Assembly (NCBI RefSeq): GCF_008630635.1
Contig: NZ_CP043869.1
Span: 434,001 to 498,000 of the forward strand
Direction of reading: 5' to 3'
Length of the DNA: 64,000 nt
DNA from: Neptunomonas concharum
GTDB lineage: Bacteria > Pseudomonadota > Gammaproteobacteria > Pseudomonadales > Balneatricaceae
The notes under the pieces were generated by a model. The model searched no databases. It was not told where the DNA came from and was given only the letters and a program-made list of their open reading frames with translations. The number at the start of each line of letters is the position of its first letter. Within the stretch, counting starts at the first letter, position 1. Below are positions 1 through 9,139 of this stretch, piece after piece. A program made the translations under genes and the position numbers.

Positions 1-2
1 TG

Positions 3-1223
3 AATGAGCAGTATTTTGGCTATGTGAAACAAGCGATATTGGATAAACACCAACAGCATTTTACTTTAGATCCACAAAGCCAAACGCATGTTTCGTTTGG
101 TGTGGTCAGAGTTGCAAACATTCAACCCTGCGTTGAGTTAACTAAGTATTTACTCAGTTGCGACTGGCCAGCAGATATCGAAGTGCGCTGTATGGCTTAT
201 CACAGTCAGCAAGTGCTGCTACTGCGCCATGAGCAAGAAAAACATCTTGATCAGGTGCTTGAACGCAAGGAAAGTATTGGTGAGTTACCCGTAGCCTTTG
301 CTAACTCCATCATTCGTCAGCATTTAAATTCCAGCTGTAAGAAAAACCTGCTTTTCATTTTAGTAGCAACCCCTGTGGAAGAAGTTGGGCGAGATCACGA
401 TTTTGATTGGGCAGTGATTGAACCCTCCTCTTTTCGTTCGATTATCCAAATGTCTGGGCGGGTTCGAAGGCATCGTGATGGGGAGGTAACTTCGCCTAAC
501 ATTGGTTTACTGCAGTACAACTACAGAGGTTTTAAAGGTGAAGAAGAACGCGTTTTCAACCGGCCCGGGTATGAGGCGGATCAAACGACACAATTACAAT
601 CGCATGATTTAAAACAATTAGTGGATGAGCAAGCACTACTTCAGTCGGTAAACGCTGTTGCCCGTATTCAAAAGCACTCGATGTTAGAGCCACACAAAAA
701 CTTGGTGGATTTAGAACACTTCGCCACTGCCAAAACGCTCGGGACTGATCAAATTGGTCAATTAAAAAAGGGCACGGTTAGTCGACAGGATAGATACAGT
801 CGTAACCGTCGTGACAGCCAACCTAAATCTTACTGGTGCGATCATCTACACGGTCATATTCATGGTTACTGGTGGCTTACGGCACTGCCGCAATACTTCA
901 AACGCTTTCGCAAAAGCGAACCTTCAGTGCAGCTTTACCTAATAAAAAAGGCGCGAAGTATCGAGTTTTGTTTACGTGGTGATCAAGGTGGATTTTGCCC
1001 AGTTGAGCGCACTTTGAATATTGGACATCAGCCACTAGAACTAGAGCAACAGCAGAAACTATGGCTACAACGAGATTACAGCGAGCTAGTGGGTTTATAC
1101 AGCCCCAGTCTTGAGCAGGAATCGGTGACTTCAATGCGATATGGCGAAATCAGTTTTATACACCGCGATGGAAATACGCAATATAGCTACAACGACCAGT
1201 TGGGGTTGGTAAAGGTGAAATAA
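3..1223 (+). CDS. cas3: Cas3 (type I-F Cas2-3 fusion), C-terminal part, cut by window edge
   Basis: This is the 3' part of the type I-F nuclease-helicase that Cascade (Csy) recruits to degrade targeted DNA. The frame is open to the left edge, so the GTG at 24 is internal. About 407 residues remain of a family that is usually around 1,050-1,100 aa, so the Cas2 and HD nuclease portions lie outside the window. Helicase motifs V and VI are visible (ATPVEEVGRDHDFDW, then QMSGRVRRHR near residue 150), followed by the C-terminal domain. The stop codon lies 14 bases before the preferred csy1 start, so the genes form one operon. By the standard I-F order, cas1 should lie just to the left. The family call is firm, although only the C-terminus can be judged. 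Confidence 0.93.
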   Translation, partial: NEQYFGYVKQAILDKHQQHFTLDPQSQTHVSFGVVRVANIQPCVELTKYLLSCDWPADIEVRCMAYHSQQVLLLRHEQEKHLDQVLERKESIGELPVAFANSIIRQHLNSSCKKNLLFILVATPVEEVGRDHDFDWAVIEPSSFRSIIQMSGRVRRHRDGEVTSPNIGLLQYNYRGFKGEEERVFNRPGYEADQTTQLQSHDLKQLVDEQALLQSVNAVARIQKHSMLEPHKNLVDLEHFATAKTLGTDQIGQLKKGTVSRQDRYSRNRRDSQPKSYWCDHLHGHIHGYWWLTALPQYFKRFRKSEPSVQLYLIKKARSIEFCLRGDQGGFCPVERTLNIGHQPLELEQQQKLWLQRDYSELVGLYSPSLEQESVTSMRYGEISFIHRDGNTQYSYNDQLGLVKVK

Positions 1224-1237
1224 TGGAGGGGAATACA

Positions 1238-2518
1238 ATGTTAGACCCAGCAATAGAGGCCTTTTTTACAGAACGAAAAGAGGCGTGGCTTGAGAAGAAT
1301 CTCAAAGGAGAACTGGATGAGTCACAAGTTATCAAGAAGAAACAAGAGTGTGAACAGCGCTTTTCACTTAAAAACTGGATACCCAATGCGGCTCAACGAA
1401 TATGCAGTAGAGCGTTGTCTACACATCCAAGTAAATTCAGTCACCCAAGCACGGGTGTTGGCAAAACAAATAAGAAAGACGGTTCTTTTGTTTCGCCCAT
1501 ACTTTTCGAAGGAACTTATAGGATCGATGGTTATTTAAGGTCTGGTAACGTGCGCTTTGAATTAATAGATTCTGTCGGTAACGCTGGAGAGTTGGATGTA
1601 GAGGATTTTCTTCGAATTGTTATTTCAGATGGGATGACTGTAATTCAGCATATCGAAAATGAAACGAGTTTAGGTAAGGAAATACTGGAAGTCGATGGAT
1701 GTAGCTACAAGGAGCTAAGAGAAGGTCTTTTAGTTATTAAAAGTTCCAATGAACCTATCTCTACGAATTCAAAAATCAAACAGGTTTACTTTCCCATAGC
1801 AGACGAAAAATACCACCTTCTTTCTTTACTTACGCACTCAGGCCATTTATTTGAACAGAGAAAACGTATTGAAGATTTGCGCTTTTCTGAACAGGTTACA
1901 GTGGCTAGAGAGTGCCGGAAAAATGATAAATATCACGCACTAGGCTATAGCGAGATTTTTGGCATAACAACGATTGGTTATGGCGGTACTAAACCAGCAA
2001 ATATAAGTGTACTCAACAACCAAAATGCGGGAAAAGCGCATTTGCTAGCATCCGTTCCGCCAGAGCTAAGGCAAAGAGATATCCGGCTGCCGAGAACTGA
2101 TTTTTTCAAAGAGTGCTTTACCGCTTGGCAAGCTAAAGAAATATTAGAAGCGCTTCATCGGCTGTATATAACCGATCACAACAACATAGATATTCGTCAG
2201 GGGCGCGACTATCGCATACAACAATACGTTGATCTGGTGATTGAAAAAATGTGGCAAGTTCGTTTATTTCTTGCTGAGCACCAAGGGGAGTTGTCCAGCG
2301 AGTTGCCGCTGGAGCAAAAAATTTGGCTTTATCCTGATCGTGAACTGCAACGGGAGCAAGAGAATGAATGGCTCAATAAAATTACCCGTCATATTGCGCG
2401 CAGCTTAATTAACCATTACAGCCGTAACAAATTTATCTCTACACCCGTGATGCTGGCAGACCAAGAGCTATTAGCTATTGAGGATATAGTCAATGTTAAC
2501 AAGGAGAGTTTGCGATGA
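1238..2518 (+). CDS. csy1: Csy1 / Cas8f, large subunit of type I-F Cascade
   Basis: This is the large subunit of the I-F surveillance complex. It works with Csy2 at the 5' handle of the crRNA and helps recognise the PAM. The reading frame also contains an ATG at 1223 overlapping the cas3 stop. The ATG at 1238 (MLDPAIEAFFTERKEAW) has a strong GGAGGGG ribosome site about six bases upstream, so I prefer it, giving 426 aa. The assignment rests on the typical Csy1 N-terminus, the length, and the position between cas3 and csy2. The 3' end overlaps csy2 by ATGA, implying translational coupling. No truncation or frameshift is apparent. Confidence 0.93.
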   Translation: MLDPAIEAFFTERKEAWLEKNLKGELDESQVIKKKQECEQRFSLKNWIPNAAQRICSRALSTHPSKFSHPSTGVGKTNKKDGSFVSPILFEGTYRIDGYLRSGNVRFELIDSVGNAGELDVEDFLRIVISDGMTVIQHIENETSLGKEILEVDGCSYKELREGLLVIKSSNEPISTNSKIKQVYFPIADEKYHLLSLLTHSGHLFEQRKRIEDLRFSEQVTVARECRKNDKYHALGYSEIFGITTIGYGGTKPANISVLNNQNAGKAHLLASVPPELRQRDIRLPRTDFFKECFTAWQAKEILEALHRLYITDHNNIDIRQGRDYRIQQYVDLVIEKMWQVRLFLAEHQGELSSELPLEQKIWLYPDRELQREQENEWLNKITRHIARSLINHYSRNKFISTPVMLADQELLAIEDIVNVNKESLR

Positions 2519-3399
2519 ATCTGCTGATACTACCGCATATTAAGATTCATAACGCAAATGCGTTATCGAGTCCTTTCACAATAGGTTTTCCTGCGATGAC
2601 TGCATGGCTGGGCTTTACTCATGCGTTAGAGCGCAAACTAAACTCAAAGGGTTTTCCTGATTTGATGCTACACAGTGTAGCTGTGGTGAGCCATCACTGT
2701 GATGTGCAAACCTATAAAGGTGAAGGTGACTTTGTTCATTCAATTATTGGTACAGGTAATCCGCTGGACAAGGATGGTTCGCGCTCAGCATTTATCGAAG
2801 AGGCACGTTGTCACTTAGATGTTTCGCTAGTGATTGAGTGGAGTGGCAATGATGAGGAAGTCCAAAATGCTAGCTTTGTTGAGCAATTACAATCTGTGAT
2901 AGCTGGGATGAAGGTTGCTGGTGGCGATGTACTGAGTTTATACAAGCCTATCATTGACTCTGTGATTGATTCACAAGATAGATCGCGTCTGATACGTACA
3001 CTCATGCCAGGATATGTACTGATTGAAAGGCGAGACTTGATGATTGAAGCGATGCAGGAGGGCGCTGATGCTTTAGATGCCTTGCTAAGCTATCTCACAG
3101 TTAATCACAGTTGTGAGCAACTCCCCGACGAAAGTATTGTTTGGCGTAGTCAACGCAAAGCCAGAGGTTGGATTGTACCGATAGCAACGGGTTTTCAGGG
3201 TATATCCCCACTTGGTGAGGCTAAAAATCAACGCGACCCCACTGTGCCACACCGCTTCGCCGAAAGCGTCGTTACACTCGGTGAATTCATTATGGCGCAT
3301 AAAGTTAAGCATCTCGATGACATGCTTTGGCAGTATGCCCCAGAAGTAGAAAACGATCTTTACCTTTGTCAGCAAGTTAATGCGAATAACTCATATTAA
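2515..3399 (+). CDS. csy2: Csy2 / Cas5f, type I-F Cascade subunit
   Basis: This 294-aa protein is the Cas5-like subunit that pairs with Csy1 and caps the 5' end of the crRNA. The N-terminus (LLILPHIKIHNANALSSP) followed by GFPAMTAWLGFTHALERKL is characteristic of Csy2, a stretch I recognise as family-typical. Its ATG overlaps the csy1 stop (ATGA), and csy3 follows after 14 bases with an AAGGA-type ribosome site. The length is normal for the family. It presumably acts only within the cytoplasmic Csy complex. Confidence 0.93.
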   Translation: MNLLILPHIKIHNANALSSPFTIGFPAMTAWLGFTHALERKLNSKGFPDLMLHSVAVVSHHCDVQTYKGEGDFVHSIIGTGNPLDKDGSRSAFIEEARCHLDVSLVIEWSGNDEEVQNASFVEQLQSVIAGMKVAGGDVLSLYKPIIDSVIDSQDRSRLIRTLMPGYVLIERRDLMIEAMQEGADALDALLSYLTVNHSCEQLPDESIVWRSQRKARGWIVPIATGFQGISPLGEAKNQRDPTVPHRFAESVVTLGEFIMAHKVKHLDDMLWQYAPEVENDLYLCQQVNANNSY

Positions 3400-3413
3400 T
3401 AAGGAAATATATC

Positions 3414-4442
3414 ATGGCTAAAAATAACGATACCGCTTCAGTATTAGCGTTTGAAAAGAAACTGGTTCCGTCGGATGGCTATTTGTTTGGCACAAACTGG
3501 GATACTAAAGAGCAAGTAACTCCGCTAGCGCTGCAAGAAAAGTCCGTGCGCGGTACAGTTTCTCATCGGCTAAAGAAAAGTGGTGAAAAGGATATAATGA
3601 AACTAGATATGGATATCGCATCCCCAAACCCACAGCGTGTAGATGCCTGTGCTCTTGGGCAAGATCAAGACACTCTTAAACTCCACTTTACTTTAAAAGT
3701 GTTAGGAGACCTATCTAAGCCATCGGCTTGCAATAACGCGCTATTTAAACAGAGTTATAGTGCTGCAGTAGAACAGTACATCGCTAAGTATGGTTGTTTA
3801 GAACTTGCTAAACGTTATGCGACTAATCTTGCCAATGCTCGCTTTTTATGGCGTAACCGCGTGGGAGCAGAAGAGATTGAAGTACAGGTCAAAGCACTTA
3901 ACAAAGGGGCTGAGCAAGCTTGGATATTCGATGCGAAAAAGTTTAGTACGCGTGATTTTGATCATAATGATTCGCAGGTAAACATCTTAGCGGAGCGCAT
4001 TGCCAATGTATTAGCCAGTAAATCTGAACATCTAATGCTACAAATTGACTGCTATGCCAAAGTGGGTAAAGCGCAAGAAGTTTACCCAAGTGAAGAGTTA
4101 GTAATGGATAAAGGCAACAGCAAGTCCAAGAAAAGCAAGATTCTCTATGCTGTTAATGACCATGCGGCAATGCATTCTCAAAAGATTGGTAACGCGCTGC
4201 GTTCTATTGATACTTGGTATCCAGAATATGCATTGGAGGAGCAAAGTGCAGGTGCGATTGCTGTTGAAGTTTATGGGGCGGTTACCAATTTAGGTAAAGC
4301 ATTTCGTACCCCAAAAAAGAACGACTTTTACACATACTTCGATAAGTGGGCGCGCGGTGAGGCCTTGCCTCGCGAAGAAGACGAGCATTATGTGGTTGCC
4401 GTATTAGTGCGCGGCGGAGTGTTTGGCGAAAGTGATAAATAG
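3414..4442 (+). CDS. csy3: Csy3 / Cas7f, backbone subunit of type I-F Cascade
   Basis: This is the backbone protein of the I-F complex. In characterised systems six copies coat the crRNA spacer. The 342-aa product has the usual Csy3 length and landmarks: an N-terminal SVLAFEKKLVPSDGYLFGTNW segment, SNARF-like text in the middle (ATNLANARFLWRNRVGAEEIEV), and a C-terminal region ending in AVLVRGGVFGES. It starts with ATG after AAGGAAATATATC and is followed by cas6f with almost no gap. The five visible cas genes have the canonical I-F order and all appear intact apart from the edge-cut cas3. Confidence 0.95.
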   Translation: MAKNNDTASVLAFEKKLVPSDGYLFGTNWDTKEQVTPLALQEKSVRGTVSHRLKKSGEKDIMKLDMDIASPNPQRVDACALGQDQDTLKLHFTLKVLGDLSKPSACNNALFKQSYSAAVEQYIAKYGCLELAKRYATNLANARFLWRNRVGAEEIEVQVKALNKGAEQAWIFDAKKFSTRDFDHNDSQVNILAERIANVLASKSEHLMLQIDCYAKVGKAQEVYPSEELVMDKGNSKSKKSKILYAVNDHAAMHSQKIGNALRSIDTWYPEYALEEQSAGAIAVEVYGAVTNLGKAFRTPKKNDFYTYFDKWARGEALPREEDEHYVVAVLVRGGVFGESDK

Positions 4443-4451
4443 GTGGCGGTT

Positions 4452-5090
4452 ATGAACTACTACCAAGAAATTACTTTACTACCAGACGCTGAAATATCAT
4501 TAGGTTTTCTTTGGCAAAGCGTGTTCCAACAAGTGCATATTGCACTTGTTGAGCACAAAGTGGGGGCGAATCAATCAGCCGTTGCAGTCGGCTTTCCAGA
4601 TTACCGCCAAGCGAAGTTTCCATTAGGCAGTAAATTGCGATTGTTCGCTCAAGAGCAAATGACACTAGAAAAGTTAGACATCGGCCAGTGGCTCACTCGA
4701 TTGGAGGACTATGTGCATATCAAAGGGATCAAAGCCGTACCCAGCGATGTGTCTTACGTAAGCTTTTTCCGTAAACAGGTGAAATCGCCCGAGCGGGTCG
4801 AGCGTGATATGCAGAACAAAGCCGTCTTGTGGGCTGAGAAGTCGGGCAAACCACTAGATGAATGCTTAATTGAGCTTGAAAAAAGCAAGCCAGAAACTCT
4901 ATGTCGTTTGCCATTTGTCTACTTACACAGCCAGCAAACTAAGCAGCGCTCGCCAGATAAAAGTAGCAAGTTCCCACTGTTTATTGAAATGCAGCCTCAA
5001 AGTGAAGAGCACGCTGGGCAGTTCGACTGCTACGGTTTGAGTACCAAAACAAATGGCAGGCAAGTAGTCGCCACAGTACCGTACTTTTAA
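4452..5090 (+). CDS. cas6f: Cas6f / Csy4, CRISPR RNA endoribonuclease
   Basis: This enzyme cuts the pre-crRNA at the base of the repeat hairpin and stays bound to the 3' handle. A GTG at 4443 directly abuts the csy3 stop. The ATG at 4452 (MNYYQEITLLPDAEISLGFL) has AGGTGG just upstream, and with this start a His falls at position 29 (FQQVHIALVEH), the position of the catalytic His of Pseudomonas Csy4. The product is 212 aa, slightly longer than the usual ~190. The C-terminus contains a Gly-rich FDCYGLSTKTNGRQVVATVPYF tail as in the family. The array it should process starts about 155 bases downstream on the same strand. Confidence 0.93.
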   Translation: MNYYQEITLLPDAEISLGFLWQSVFQQVHIALVEHKVGANQSAVAVGFPDYRQAKFPLGSKLRLFAQEQMTLEKLDIGQWLTRLEDYVHIKGIKAVPSDVSYVSFFRKQVKSPERVERDMQNKAVLWAEKSGKPLDECLIELEKSKPETLCRLPFVYLHSQQTKQRSPDKSSKFPLFIEMQPQSEEHAGQFDCYGLSTKTNGRQVVATVPYF

Positions 5091-5246
5091 AGGTATTGAG
5101 AAAAAGGGTAAGTTTTACCCTTTGTTTATGCTCTTTAAAAATATGTATTAAATTCATAAAGTTACAATGGGTGGTTTTTAACAAGGTAAAAATTCGTTTT
5201 TATCCTAACTGCCTGTTGTAACTTATTTTTATATTGCTAATCTATT
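5091..5246 (+). promoter_or_regulatory. CRISPR leader with internal hairpin
   Basis: This is the AT-rich stretch between cas6f and the first repeat, the expected place for the leader that promotes array transcription and spacer acquisition. Right after cas6f (5103-5123) is a hairpin, AAAGGGTAA/TTACCCTTT, followed by a short T-rich run, which may end the cas transcript. I could not pick a convincing -35/-10 pair. The leader role is inferred from position and from the opposite, degenerate end of the array. Confidence 0.75.
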
Positions 5247-6594
5247 GTTCACTGCCGCACAGGCAGCTTAGAAAACTGACACCTATAACAATGCCGTCCC
5301 CATATGGTTCACTGCCGCACAGGCAGCTTAGAAAGTATGGCTGTCATATAAAACCGAGGAGATTAAGTTCACTGCCGCACAGGCAGCTTAGAAAGGTACA
5401 AGCACGACAACTGGGGGCGGTGGCTCGTTCACTGCCGCACAGGCAGCTTAGAAAGCCAGAGCAGGCCGGAAACCGGATAACAAAAAGTTCACTGCCGCAC
5501 AGGCAGCTTAGAAAACCAATCAGAATGACCACTGATGCCACCGGGGGTTCACTGCCGCACAGGCAGCTTAGAAAAATATCAGCAACTACATCCACATCCT
5601 GAAATAGTTCACTGCCGCACAGGCAGCTTAGAAAGGGCTAATCGGCACGGGTGTAGATCGAGCTATGTTCACTGCCGCACAGGCAGCTTAGAAATTACAT
5701 TGTTTTGACATCCAGAAATGTTCACAGTTCACTGCCGCACAGGCAGCTTAGAAAATGCAGATGGCTACGTTCTTCGGGCCTGATGAGTTCACTGCCGCAC
5801 AGGCAGCTTAGAAAGATCCCTCAATCAGTGCCTGCGACTTTTTATAGTTCACTGCCGCACAGGCAGCTTAGAAATGAATAGTGTACAGCACATCAACATC
5901 AGACGGGTTCACTGCCGCACAGGCAGCTTAGAAATGACTGGCTAGTTGGCTTGCAACGCCAGCCAAGTTCACTGCCGCACAGGCAGCTTAGAAAACTTTA
6001 TCAGCATCAAGCTTTGTTTTCTCAATGTTCACTGCCGCACAGGCAGCTTAGAAAGAACAAATTCGCGACTATTGCGGCATTGAAAGGTTCACTGCCGCAC
6101 AGGCAGCTTAGAAAGAATAGTAATGAGTCGCCCTAGCGATTGGACAGTTCACTGCCGCACAGGCAGCTTAGAAAATATTCTGATTCTTCCCGTTTCTGTC
6201 AAATCTGTTCACTGCCGCACAGGCAGCTTAGAAAGATGGAGAGTTTTCAAACTCAATCGTCACAGGGTTCACTGCCGCACAGGCAGCTTAGAAATACACG
6301 ACGCGCAGGGCAATGTCGTAGGATCTGTTCACTGCCGCACAGGCAGCTTAGAAACACATGACCGTTAGGTACCGCAATAGCGATACGTTCACTGCCGCAC
6401 AGGCAGCTTAGAAAATCTCAAAAACATCATTGTTAACAATGCCGCTGTTCACTGCCGCACAGGCAGCTTAGAAATCTTGTCCGTGATCTTGACGCTTTCT
6501 AGCCCGGTTCACTGCCGCACAGGCAGCTTAGAAAATCATCCGGGCTGATATGTCGGCGTAGAGTTCGTTCACTGCCGCACAGGCAGCTTAGATA
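5247..6594 (+). CRISPR. Type I-F CRISPR array, 23 repeats and 22 spacers
   Basis: A 28-nt repeat begins GTTCACTGCC and ends GCTTAGAAA. It recurs every 60 nt exactly, from 5247 to 6567, giving 22 spacers of 32 nt each. The repeat has the I-F stem CTGCC/GGCAG with loop GCACA, matching the Cas6f-type substrate. All copies are identical except the last (6567-6594), whose end reads GATA instead of GAAA. This is the usual sign of the leader-distal end, so the leader is on the cas side and transcription runs on the plus strand. The spacers look unrelated to each other. Translations through the array give repeated SLPHRQLRK peptides, which are not genes. Confidence 0.99.
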
Positions 6595-6708
6595 GAAAGT
6601 TCGTTAGGACGATTTCAATCCTATAAGTCGATGACATTATATCTCGCCTCATCTTAGTGCGTTTAAATGTCCTTTATCGGTGCAACGCCTTTTATAAAGT
6701 TTCTTTGA

Positions 6709-6723
6709 GCACCGCAATAGTGC
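6709..6723. promoter_or_regulatory. NtrC-like binding site upstream of ureA
   Basis: The sequence GCACCGCAATAGTGC fits the GCAC-N7-GTGC dyad of NtrC (NRI) sites. It is centred about 57 bp before the start site predicted from the neighbouring sigma-54 element, comparable to promoter-proximal NtrC sites at glnA-type promoters. It is a single site found by eye; a paired second site further upstream is not clear. Confidence 0.55.
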
Positions 6724-6745
6724 CGTTTAATCCCCTATTTATGTT

Positions 6746-6762
6746 CTGGTATGTAACTTGCT
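6746..6762 (+). promoter_or_regulatory. Sigma-54 (RpoN) promoter of the ure operon
   Basis: CTGGTATGTAACTTGCT closely fits the -24/-12 consensus YTGGCACGRNNNTTGCW. It has the invariant GG (6748-6749) and GC (6760-6761) separated by exactly ten bases. Transcription would begin near 6773, leaving a short leader before ureA at 6807. Together with the dyad at 6709 this predicts nitrogen control of urease. Confidence 0.7.
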
Positions 6763-6806
6763 TTTACTCCTTATCTTAAACGGTTGATGGGGAGGCGTTG
6801 GTTGCG

Positions 6807-7109
6807 ATGGAGCTCACACCGCGAGAAAAAGATAAGTTGTTGCTGTTTACTGCAGCGTTGTTGGCGGAACGGCGGATGGCGCGTGGTTTAAAGTTGAACT
6901 ACCCCGAGTCGGTTGCGTTGATTAGTGCGGCGATTTTGGAAGGGGCGCGTGATGGCAGAACGGTCTCAGAGTTGATGGATTATGGCCGTACCTTGTTGAG
7001 TGCAGATGATGTGATGCCCGGTGTAGCGGAGATGATCCATGATGTGCAAGTTGAGGCGACCTTTCCGGATGGCACTAAACTGGTCACCGTTCATGACCCT
7101 ATTGTGTAG
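6807..7109 (+). CDS. ureA: Urease subunit gamma
   Basis: This is the small structural subunit of urease, the nickel enzyme that hydrolyses urea to ammonia and carbamate in the cytoplasm. The ATG at 6807 gives [14 protein letters not shown] and 100 aa, exactly the family length; a TTG at 6798 in frame is less likely. The whole chain is typical of UreA ([36 protein letters not shown]). It is the first gene of the ure operon and lies behind the sigma-54-like promoter. In many relatives ureD precedes ureA, but here a CRISPR array does. Confidence 0.97.
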   Translation: MELTPREKDKLLLFTAALLAERRMARGLKLNYPESVALISAAILEGARDGRTVSELMDYGRTLLSADDVMPGVAEMIHDVQVEATFPDGTKLVTVHDPIV

Positions 7110-7118
7110 GAGGCTGTA

Positions 7119-7430
7119 ATGATTCCCGGTGAAATGATTACACAGCAGGGCGATATCGAGATCAATCAGGGGCGTGTGACGTGTTCGTTGTCGGTTGCTA
7201 ATACGGGTGATCGGCCTATTCAGGTGGGATCTCACTATCACTTTTATGAGGCGAATAATGCGTTGGTTTTTGATCGTGAAAAGGCCTTGGGGTTTCGGCT
7301 GAATATTCCGGCGGGTACAGCGGTGCGGTTTGAGCCGGGCCAGAGTCGCACGGTGGAGCTGGTAGCGTATGCCGGCGATCGGGTGGTGTTTGGTTTTCAG
7401 GGGAAGATCATGGGGGCGCTAGGAGACTAA
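7119..7430 (+). CDS. ureB: Urease subunit beta
   Basis: This structural subunit of the UreABC trimer shields and supports the UreC active site. The 103-aa product starts [16 protein letters not shown] and contains [21 protein letters not shown] and [25 protein letters not shown], all strongly conserved in UreB. A GGAGG ribosome site precedes the ATG. It lies nine bases after ureA and one base before ureC, in a tight operon. Confidence 0.97.
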   Translation: MIPGEMITQQGDIEINQGRVTCSLSVANTGDRPIQVGSHYHFYEANNALVFDREKALGFRLNIPAGTAVRFEPGQSRTVELVAYAGDRVVFGFQGKIMGALGD

Positions 7431-7431
7431 T

Positions 7432-9135
7432 ATGGCAACGATTTCACGACGCGCTTATGCAGAGATGTTTGGCCCAACAATGGGTGACCGCGTACGGTTG
7501 GCAGATACCTCTTTGTTTTTAAAGGTTGAAAAGGATCTAACGGTTTACGGCGATGAGGTGAAGTTTGGCGGCGGCAAGGTGATCCGTGATGGGCAAGGCC
7601 AAAGCCAGCGACCCAGTGCCGAAACGGCAGATTTGGTGATTACCAATGCGTTGATTATTGATCACTGGGGCATCATCAAAGCTGATATTGGTATCAAGGC
7701 AGGCCGCATAGCAGCGATTGGTAAAGCTGGTAATCCGGATGTGCAGCCGGGTATAGATATTGTGATTGGCCCAGGTACTGAGGTACTGGCGGGTGAGGGC
7801 TCTATCGTGACGGCAGGTGGAATAGATGCGCATATCCACTTTATCTGCCCGCAGCAGATTGATGATGCGTTGATGTCAGGGGTGACGACTATGATCGGTG
7901 GTGGCACAGGGCCGGCTACCGGTACAAACGCGACTACCTGCACACCCGGGCCTTGGAATATCCACCGCATGTTGCAAGCGGTGGATAACTTGCCTATGAA
8001 TATTGGCTTTCTGGGTAAGGGTAACGCCAGCCAGCCCGACGCATTGAGAGAGCAGGTTGCCGCTGGGGTAATGGGGCTTAAACTGCATGAAGATTGGGGC
8101 ACTACGCCCGCTTCGATTGATTGTTGCCTAAGCGTAGCGGAGGAGATGGATGTTCAGGTGGCTATCCATACCGATACCTTGAACGAGTCCGGCTTTGTTG
8201 AGGATACCTTGGCTGCTATCGGCGACCGTGTGATTCACACCTACCATACAGAAGGTGCCGGTGGTGGCCATGCCCCCGATATTATTAAAGCGGCAGGGTA
8301 CAGTAATGTGTTGCCCTCCTCGACCAATCCAACACGGCCTTATACCGTCAATACCGTGGATGAGCATTTGGATATGTTGATGGTGTGCCACCACCTTGAT
8401 CCCTCTATCGCGGAGGATGTGGCTTTTGCAGAGTCCAGAATCCGACGGGAAACCATCGCTGCTGAGGATATCCTGCATGACCTAGGGGCGTTCTCGATGA
8501 TCGCTTCTGATTCGCAAGCGATGGGGCGAGTGGGTGAAGTGGTGATTCGTACTTGGCAAACAGCCGATAAAATGAAGCAACAGCGCGGCCCGTTACCTGA
8601 AGATAGCGCCGAACATGATAATTTCCGTATTAAACGTTATATAGCGAAGTACACGATTAATCCGGCATTGGCTCATGGTATCGCCCATGAAGTGGGATCC
8701 ATCGAGGTGGGTAAACTTGCTGATCTGGTGTTGTGGAAACCCGCCTTTTTTGGCGTTAAGCCCAGCGCCATCCTGAAAGGGGGGATGATTGCAGCAGCCC
8801 CAATGGGTGATCCTAATGCTTCTATTCCTACGCCTCAGCCAGTGCACTATCGGCCTATGTTTGGGGCGATGGGAGCGGCGTGTCACAACACATCGATGTT
8901 GTTCTTATCCCAAGCAGCCATAGTTAATGGTGTGCCAGAGAGGTTGGGTTTACAAAGCCTGATTGGCGAAGTGAAAGGTTGTCGGACAGTGAAAAAGTCC
9001 GACATGGTTCACAACGACTATCAGCCCGATATCTCGGTAGATTCACAAACCTATGAGGTGAAGGCGGATGGGCAGTTGTTAACCTGTGAGCCGGCAACGT
9101 GCTTACCGATGGCGCAACGCTATTTTCTATTCTGA
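7432..9135 (+). CDS. ureC: Urease subunit alpha (catalytic)
   Basis: This is the catalytic subunit carrying the di-nickel centre. Its length of 567 aa equals that of the Klebsiella enzyme, so numbering transfers. His134 and His136 are in [11 protein letters not shown], the lysine to be carbamylated is in GLKLHEDWG (Lys217), and the flap is in [20 protein letters not shown] with Cys319/His320. The metal-site Asp is in [12 protein letters not shown]. The gene ends in [11 protein letters not shown], the normal UreC terminus. It is intact, with every active-site motif present, and requires UreD-UreF-UreG-UreE for nickel loading; all but ureD are in this operon. Confidence 0.98.
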   Translation: MATISRRAYAEMFGPTMGDRVRLADTSLFLKVEKDLTVYGDEVKFGGGKVIRDGQGQSQRPSAETADLVITNALIIDHWGIIKADIGIKAGRIAAIGKAGNPDVQPGIDIVIGPGTEVLAGEGSIVTAGGIDAHIHFICPQQIDDALMSGVTTMIGGGTGPATGTNATTCTPGPWNIHRMLQAVDNLPMNIGFLGKGNASQPDALREQVAAGVMGLKLHEDWGTTPASIDCCLSVAEEMDVQVAIHTDTLNESGFVEDTLAAIGDRVIHTYHTEGAGGGHAPDIIKAAGYSNVLPSSTNPTRPYTVNTVDEHLDMLMVCHHLDPSIAEDVAFAESRIRRETIAAEDILHDLGAFSMIASDSQAMGRVGEVVIRTWQTADKMKQQRGPLPEDSAEHDNFRIKRYIAKYTINPALAHGIAHEVGSIEVGKLADLVLWKPAFFGVKPSAILKGGMIAAAPMGDPNASIPTPQPVHYRPMFGAMGAACHNTSMLFLSQAAIVNGVPERLGLQSLIGEVKGCRTVKKSDMVHNDYQPDISVDSQTYEVKADGQLLTCEPATCLPMAQRYFLF

Positions 9136-9139
9136 GGTG

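Larger units (their letters stand above)
6595..6806 (+). promoter_or_regulatory. Intergenic region between CRISPR array and ureA, carrying the urease promoter
   Basis: This 212-bp gap separates the last repeat from ureA. It holds the NtrC-like and sigma-54-like elements listed separately, then a GGGGAGG ribosome site at about 6789-6795. No ureD or other gene fits here. The gap itself begins with a sequence (GAAAGTTCGTTAGGACG) unlike the repeats, so the array really ends at 6594. Confidence 0.7.

Noticed and set aside
5234-6368. Several ORFs with repeated SLPHRQLRK or VHCRTGSLE peptides across the array
   Set aside because: They are translations of the CRISPR repeats. The 60-nt period is divisible by three, so frames stay open by chance.
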